From: Anaeramoeba flamelloides
Taxonomy: Eukaryota > Metamonada > Anaeramoebidae
Direction of reading: 5' to 3'
NCBI GenBank assembly: GCA_027625915.1
Contig: JANTQA010000032.1
Location: forward strand, 8,618,001-8,682,000
DNA length: 64,000 bases
Of the stretch, positions 58,682 to 64,000 are shown piece after piece. Position 1 is the first letter of the stretch. Every line of letters begins with the position of its first letter. The notes beneath the pieces were generated by a model. The model did no database searches. It was not told where the DNA came from and saw nothing but the letters and a program-made list of their open reading frames with translations. Position numbers and translations under genes: made by a program.

Positions 58682-59416
58682 TTAAAGGAAAAATTGGAGA
58701 CCAAATAAATCTGTTTTGTAAACTGTTGATTTTGTTTGGTTTGAAGAATTCATTTCGTTCACCGCGTGGTTAAACTGGTTTTGTTGTGTGTCAGTAATTT
58801 GTGAGTTATTCTTTAAATTTTCATTAAAATTTAATTCAAAAATTTCATCTGTTTGGAAAGAAGATGGGAAAGGATCATACAATTCGTTGTAGATAGGAGA
58901 ACTTAGGTCATAAACGAAGTCCTCGTTTTCACTTAAGAGATCGTCTTGTTCTTTTACTTGTTCTTTTTCGTTTTCTTCTTTGAGGTCTTTTTTGGATTCA
59001 ATTTGATTGATCTTAGGTTTTGGTAACCTTGTTTGTTCTTCAGTTGTTTTGCTCACATTCTCACTCTGCTTTTCTCTCCTGAATTGTTCGATCTGCTTGC
59101 GGAGAAGAAGATTCTCTTGTTGCACTTTATTTAGCTTTTCTGTTAATGAAGAGTTTTCTGTTTTGAGTGTTTTTGTTTCTTGTTCGAGTGTTTCAACATA
59201 AACCTTCTTCCTTTCGCGAAATCTTCTTGCATTGATCCTGTTCCTTTCCTTACGAAGCATCTTCTTTTTATGTTTTTGATCAACAACTTGTTGGATTCCA
59301 TTTTGCTGTGTTTTTGAATTTGTTTTGGTAGTGTTATTTTTACGGACCACTCTTCGTCTGACTTTATTGTTACTGTTTGTTTTTGTTGTGTTTCTTCTTT
59401 TTCTTTCTCCAGTCAT
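58682..59416 (-). CDS. bZIP transcription factor
   Basis: The protein has 244 aa from the ATG at 59416 (MTGERKRRN). The frame stays open upstream but only from a non-ATG codon. Residues 1-50 are basic and Asn/Thr-rich. Residues 51-71 form the bZIP basic region RKERNRINARRFRERKK, with the invariant Asn59 and Arg67 (N-x7-R). An Asn stands at 62 where Ala is usual. A leucine zipper follows with heptad positions L77, L84, L91, V98, L105 and F112. The C-terminal half is acidic (EENEKEQVKEQ, SENEDFVYDLSSP, LYDPFPSSF) and looks like a trans-activation region. It binds DNA as a homo- or heterodimer in the nucleus; the target site and regulon are unknown. Single exon. A-rich (GAAAA)n repeats lie just 3' of it. 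Confidence 0.92.
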   Translation of the reverse strand: MTGERKRRNTTKTNSNNKVRRRVVRKNNTTKTNSKTQQNGIQQVVDQKHKKKMLRKERNRINARRFRERKKVYVETLEQETKTLKTENSSLTEKLNKVQQENLLLRKQIEQFRREKQSENVSKTTEEQTRLPKPKINQIESKKDLKEENEKEQVKEQDDLLSENEDFVYDLSSPIYNELYDPFPSSFQTDEIFELNFNENLKNNSQITDTQQNQFNHAVNEMNSSNQTKSTVYKTDLFGLQFFL

Positions 59417-60129
59417 CGTAATAAAAAATAAAATTAGTTTAAAAAAGTAATAAAAAAGATTTTTAAAAAAAGTAAAATATTTGTACACAAATAAAAATAA
59501 AGAATCTAAATAAAAAAAAATGTTTTCTTTTAATTTTTTTACGGCTCAATGTCTTATCCTTTGGTTTTAAGGGGGGTGTATTTTTTAAAGTTATTAATAA
59601 CATAGTGGTCAATATTCAAATCTTGTATTTATTTTTAGAGATTTTTTTGAGTGGTTATTGTTGAAAAATACATTTACTTTTGGAGATTGCAAATAATTAC
59701 CTTGAGCATAAGTTTTTTTTTTTAAGGAATAAATATTGTTTTGATTTTATATTAAGATCCAATTGACAAATCATAAACAGTAAACCAGTAACCGTTATAC
59801 TAATAAGATATATTGTACTTGATTTTTTTACTGATATTTATATTTTTAATGGGAAAAAAATTTTAACTTCCTTTTCGATATTTTTCTTTTTCAAAGAAAG
59901 TTCTCAAAGAAATGGGTTGTAATTTCAGAACTCATTAAAAAAGGGTTATTGGAAAATGAAGTTTTGATTTTTCCCATTTAGAATTCAAATTCCATGATAG
60001 CGATTATTGTGTTCATTTTTTTTCTTAGATTATAATTTATAATTTTTACGAAACTCTATTGATCTAATAAAAAAAAAATATTGTAAAAAAAAATTACTAT
60101 TAAACAATATTATATGTTTCTATTTTTCA

Positions 60130-60992
60130 GGATTTAAAAGAATAGTATAAAAACTCTGAAGGTACTCTATTATTTTCTTCTCGAAAAAAACCAAAAGAAC
60201 TGTCTGGGTTTTTTCGCCCTTTATAAGAATCAAGAATAAATATGTGTTTTCCTTGGTTCTTATAAATTAAAGAAAATCTAAAGAAAGTGTCTGTATAGCG
60301 TTGCCAAGTGCCTTAGAGTGCCTTTGTTTTTTTTTTTTAATTTCAGAAATAAAAAGAAAGTTTATTATTATTATTTTTTTCTTTACTTTTTGAAATAAAC
60401 AAAAAATTTTAATAAATTTTTGGTTTATTTCAAAAAGTAAAAAAAAAAGAAATAATGAACATGTCTGTCAAGTGCCTATTTTTTTTACTTTGAGAAATAA
60501 AAAGAAAATTTCTGAAATTTTCTTTTAATTTCTAAAATTAAAAAAAACTGAATGGTATATTTAGAGGATTCAACAGAATTGAGTAAAATCTCCTTGAAAA
60601 TTACTCTAATTTTTTGAATTTTGGAAAGCCTAATGAAAGTGTCTGTCAGGTGCCTAGGTTTTCCAGAATTTAAAAGAATAAAGTGAAAATCTATTTGATT
60701 TTACTTTATTCTTTTTAATTCTGGAAAACCTAACGGCGTTTTTTTTTATTTTGGAATAAACTGAAAATTTATTAAAATTTCAGTTTATTTAAAAAATTAA
60801 AAAAAATCTAACGAAAGTGTCCTTCAAGTGCCTAGCTTTTCTTGAGGTTTTCTTTTTTATTTGTAAAATCTATCGATTTGCCAAATAAACAGAAAACTCA
60901 AGAAAAGCTAACGGCGATTGTCCAGAATTCAAAAGAATTGGGTAAAATCTTTGATTTAAGTCTATTCTTTTAATTCTGGAAAACCTAACGGA
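60130..60992. repeat. tandem array of about 176-bp hairpin units (family D)
   Basis: A short spacer, GTGTCTGTCAAGTGCCTA with variants, recurs at 60287, 60461, 60639 and 60817, that is every 174-178 bp. Each interval holds its own inverted repeat with different arm sequence. Examples are TTTACTTTTTGAAATAAAC with its exact inverse (60382..60400 and 60423..60441), AGAAATAAAAAGAAAATTT with a near inverse, GGTTTTCCAGAATTTAAAAG with inverse, and AGCTTTTCTTGAGGTTTTC with a near inverse. CTAACGGCG or CTAACGAAAG often follows a hairpin. No open frame is present. Confidence 0.75.
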
Positions 60993-62162
60993 TAAATCAA
61001 AATTTTTTTTTTTTTTTTTTTCAATTTTAATCAATAAATAATTCTTTAATAACCAAAATAAAAGGATCCAGTAAAAAATATCAAAATGATTTGAATTTCC
61101 AAATTGATAATATTTTCTTTTTTTTTTATCTATTTTTGAAGAAGACTTAATTATTTTTAAATGTATAAGAGCTTTTAAGTATATTTCTAGTAAAAAGAAA
61201 ACAATTATATTACGAAAAGTATTTTATTTCTTCAATTGTTGAAAATATTAAATTGTATAAACATTAGTATTGAATATATTTAAAAATTTTACAAAACTTT
61301 ATTTTAAATACCAAACTTTCAGTGAAAAGATTTACACCCTAACATATGTAAGAGAACTATTCTTCTTATATATACATTTCTATAATATCAGCTTAAATCT
61401 CCCCCAATATGACCAACATTCTCTAATATATCTAACGTGGTCTAATAGATACTTAATGTGAAATTGGAATTAAAAATACCAAAATCCTATAAATTTTGAT
61501 CAAATTGAATATTTATGAAAAATTGAGAATATGAATATTTTTTCTAATTAATAACTCTCCAAAATATTTGATTCTCTATTTAAAATATATTTATTAAAAT
61601 TACAAATCACTTTGCAAGATATCACAAAAAAATGACCAGATAACTCACAAGAAAAAAATGATTTTTTTTTTCTTTTTAATTTAATAAAATCTTAAAAGGA
61701 CTCAAATAATTGAATTTTTATGGTTGTATTGTAAAATATCTTTAAAAATAATTTTTGTTAAATATTTAATTATTAAACTATTTAACTTATTGTAACTGTT
61801 GTTATTAAAAAGTGAATAATGTTAAATATTTTTTTTCTTTTTTTGAAAATTTTTTTCATCTAATTAAAGCATAATTGTTGTTTTTGACTTTTCAAAAATA
61901 TTTGTTTATTGACATTTTTTTCTATTAAAAGCAAACCATAACTGTATAATTTAACCCCTTTAATTTAAACCCCATTCGATAAATTTCAATAGATTCTTAT
62001 TCAAATAATAGACCAAGCAATCTGTATATTTAAAACTTCATATAAAATCAAATTTAAGTTAACCAGTATTAATGTTTATATCTTTCTTAATTTTTATAAA
62101 ATAATAATAATAAATATATGTTTCCAAAATGGTAAAACAAGTTTAATAAAAGATTATATAAC

Positions 62163-62364
62163 TACAGTCAGTTTCACTTTTAAGGCACAAACTTTCAACG
62201 AAATTTAAGGTACAAAAAAAAATCTCAAATTAAAGCACAAAATTTTGGATTCTAGTAAAATAATTTGAAAAATTAAAAATTCCAAATTTTGTGCCTTAAT
62301 TTGGGATTTTTTTGTGTCTTAAATTTCGTTGAAAGTTTGTGCCTTAAATTTGAAACTGACTGTA
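62163..62364. repeat. MITE-A copy 6
   Basis: TA-flanked, about 202 bp. Left tip CAGTCAGTTTCACTTTTAAG, right tip ATTTGAAACTGACTG. Confidence 0.93.
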
Positions 62365-63199
62365 ATTTTTTTAATATTTTACAAACAAGTATTTTTAATT
62401 AATCAAATTTAAATATAATATTGACTAAATATATTCGTTCTTATATTTAATTGAATTTATCTTTATCTTTATTCGATCATTTGAAGCAAAAAAATTGTTT
62501 TTAACGATATAGATTATAAATAGTCAAAAAAACCAATAAATAAATACAAAAACAAAATAAACAATTATTGATAAAAATATTTTGGTTCTTCATGAGAATT
62601 TTCAAATTTGAATGAAACTCAATTATTAATAGTATTTTATGATATTTTTTGTGATGTTAAAAAAATTATAATTCTGTTTATTTTTAATGTTTAAAAGTAA
62701 GTATCATTAAATCTGGTAATGGGTGGAATTTGTAGTGAATAAATTTGTAACTCCCTATTCCAATACCATATGTAATAAACAATTTGATTAAAAGTATTTA
62801 AAAGTTCATTTATTTTTGAAAAAAAAATTGTAATTTACTTTGGTGATAAATCAACAAAAATGTTTTTACTTTTTTTTCATTTTCATATTTTTGAATAAGA
62901 TTTCAACTTTACTTGGAAGAAAAACTTTTGTATGTCTAAATTCAATAAAACCTTGTAAATTGGTTGATAATAGAATAGCTTGAATAAAAAATTATTTGGA
63001 AAGATTGTGTAAAAGCAATCCAAAAATGAAAAGAATCAAAAAAATAAAAAACTTTTTTTTTACATTTCACATTTTTGTAAAAAATATGTGATGATAGTGA
63101 ATACAAGTTAAAGAAAATTTTTTAAAAAGTACCCAAAAAATTAAAACATCTGGTTTCAAATTTCAATTTTTATTTATAAATTCTTTTCTCTCAGGCACT

Positions 63200-63960
63200 C
63201 AGTCCCCAACCTTGGGGAAGTTTTTTTATTGTGTTTTTTCACTTGTACATCTCAAAAAGAATTTTCAATCTCAAGAAATTAAAAAAAAAAAAAACCATTT
63301 TTTATCATCTTTACCTTTGCATACTGTTAATTGAAAAATAGTAAGATCAAAATTTTCATAAAGTTTACCATAAAATAATCACATTTCAATAATTAAAATC
63401 AATCCACAAAGTCCGTATTCTAAAAGGTAAATTAATAATTTAACACTGATTAGTAGAGAATTAATATTTTGAAATGTTACTATGATTAACAAATCTTTTT
63501 TGGAAATCTAAATGAAAATTTTGTTACATTTATTTTGAAACAAATAGTATAAACTCTTTTTTCGATCCATTTCAATGATAAGAAAATTGAAAACAATAAA
63601 AAAAATAATTGCAAAAAATGGCTTTTCGGGAATTTCAAGTAAAAGTTCAAATTTAAGAACATTTTAAACTAATAAAAGCAAATATAAAAAATATGTAGAT
63701 CAGTCAGAAATCACTAGAGTTCAGAAAGTTGAAATGGAAATTCTAAAATATTACAATCAAATTTTATCATGATCTTTCAAAAATGTATAAAATTGTAAAA
63801 ATTGACAATTTCTCCTTTTTTTTTCGAAGAAATTTCAATTGTGTAAATATTATTGAGATTACAGAAGTTTGAACATATGTTTTTAAACATTATTTCACCT
63901 TTTTAATCCAAAAATTTAGTCCTTAAACATAATTATTTTTCCAAATCACAGTTCCTCCAA
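63200..63960 (+). repeat. inverted duplication D4, copy b
   Basis: Matches the reverse complement of 34.6-35.1 kb, with an extra block of about 230 bp between 63.33 and 63.56 kb. In copy a this sequence leads directly into a minus-strand secreted LRR gene, so the corresponding plus-strand paralogue would begin just beyond the window. Confidence 0.65.
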
Positions 63961-64000
63961 ATTATTTCTCTTGTTTTTTTTGTGATGATAACACCCTTAA

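Larger units (their letters stand above)
59417..64000. other. repeat-rich right end
   Basis: It contains the hairpin array (60.1-61.0 kb), MITE-A copy 6 and the inverted duplication D4 copy b. From 61.0 to 62.1 and 62.4 to 63.1 kb nothing was recognised. Confidence 0.5.

Overview
This is an AT-rich (about 80% A+T by eye), intron-bearing eukaryotic nuclear fragment, most likely from a free-living protist. Its proteins carry long K/E-, N/D- and S/G-rich low-complexity inserts. It holds a TM1586-type nitroreductase, a family I associate with anaerobes, and the general style (C2, GRAM/VASt, LRR and bZIP genes) recalls anaerobic amoebae such as Anaeramoeba. That placement is an impression, not shown by a marker. 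Introns are short (about 100-290 nt), GT-AG, with AT-rich interiors.

Eight host genes or gene fragments are well supported: a C2-domain gene (1.36-1.80 kb, minus, 3' end unresolved); a nibrin-like FHA-BRCT-BRCT protein (10.2-12.0 kb, minus); a TM1586-type nitroreductase split by a K/E-rich insert (15.8-17.1 kb, minus); a very large LRR / Cys-rich / multi-TM surface protein (23.4-28.0 kb, minus); the first two exons of a secreted plant-type LRR gene (33.7-34.4 kb, minus); a GRAM-PH-VASt-TM lipid-transfer-like protein (39.5-42.8 kb, plus); ribosomal protein eL22 in three exons (49.5-50.4 kb, minus); and a bZIP transcription factor (58.7-59.4 kb, minus). The genes appear unlinked in function: DNA repair, translation, transcription, membrane contact sites, redox and cell surface.

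The space between genes is mostly old mobile DNA. I see a degenerate DDE transposon gene (2.9-4.95 kb), a 5'-truncated LINE with a C-terminal CCHC finger (about 45.1-46.9 kb), and two internally deleted Tc1/mariner-like copies that keep only the transposase C-terminus (31.3 and 35.9 kb). There are several families of TA-flanked MITEs. MITE-A has six copies of about 200 bp. MITE-B has three copies, one carrying a nested MITE-A insertion. MITE-C is about 460 bp. A 105-bp palindrome also lies between TA dinucleotides. There is a tandem array of hairpin units at 60.1-61.0 kb, and there are diverged duplicated segments, one of them inverted, between the region upstream of the LRR fragment and the right end of the window.

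No rRNA, CRISPR array or convincing tRNA was found. One tRNA-like B-box hairpin is noted at 5.2 kb. Large stretches, notably 5.7-9.9, 52-58 and 61-63 kb, show nothing I can assign.
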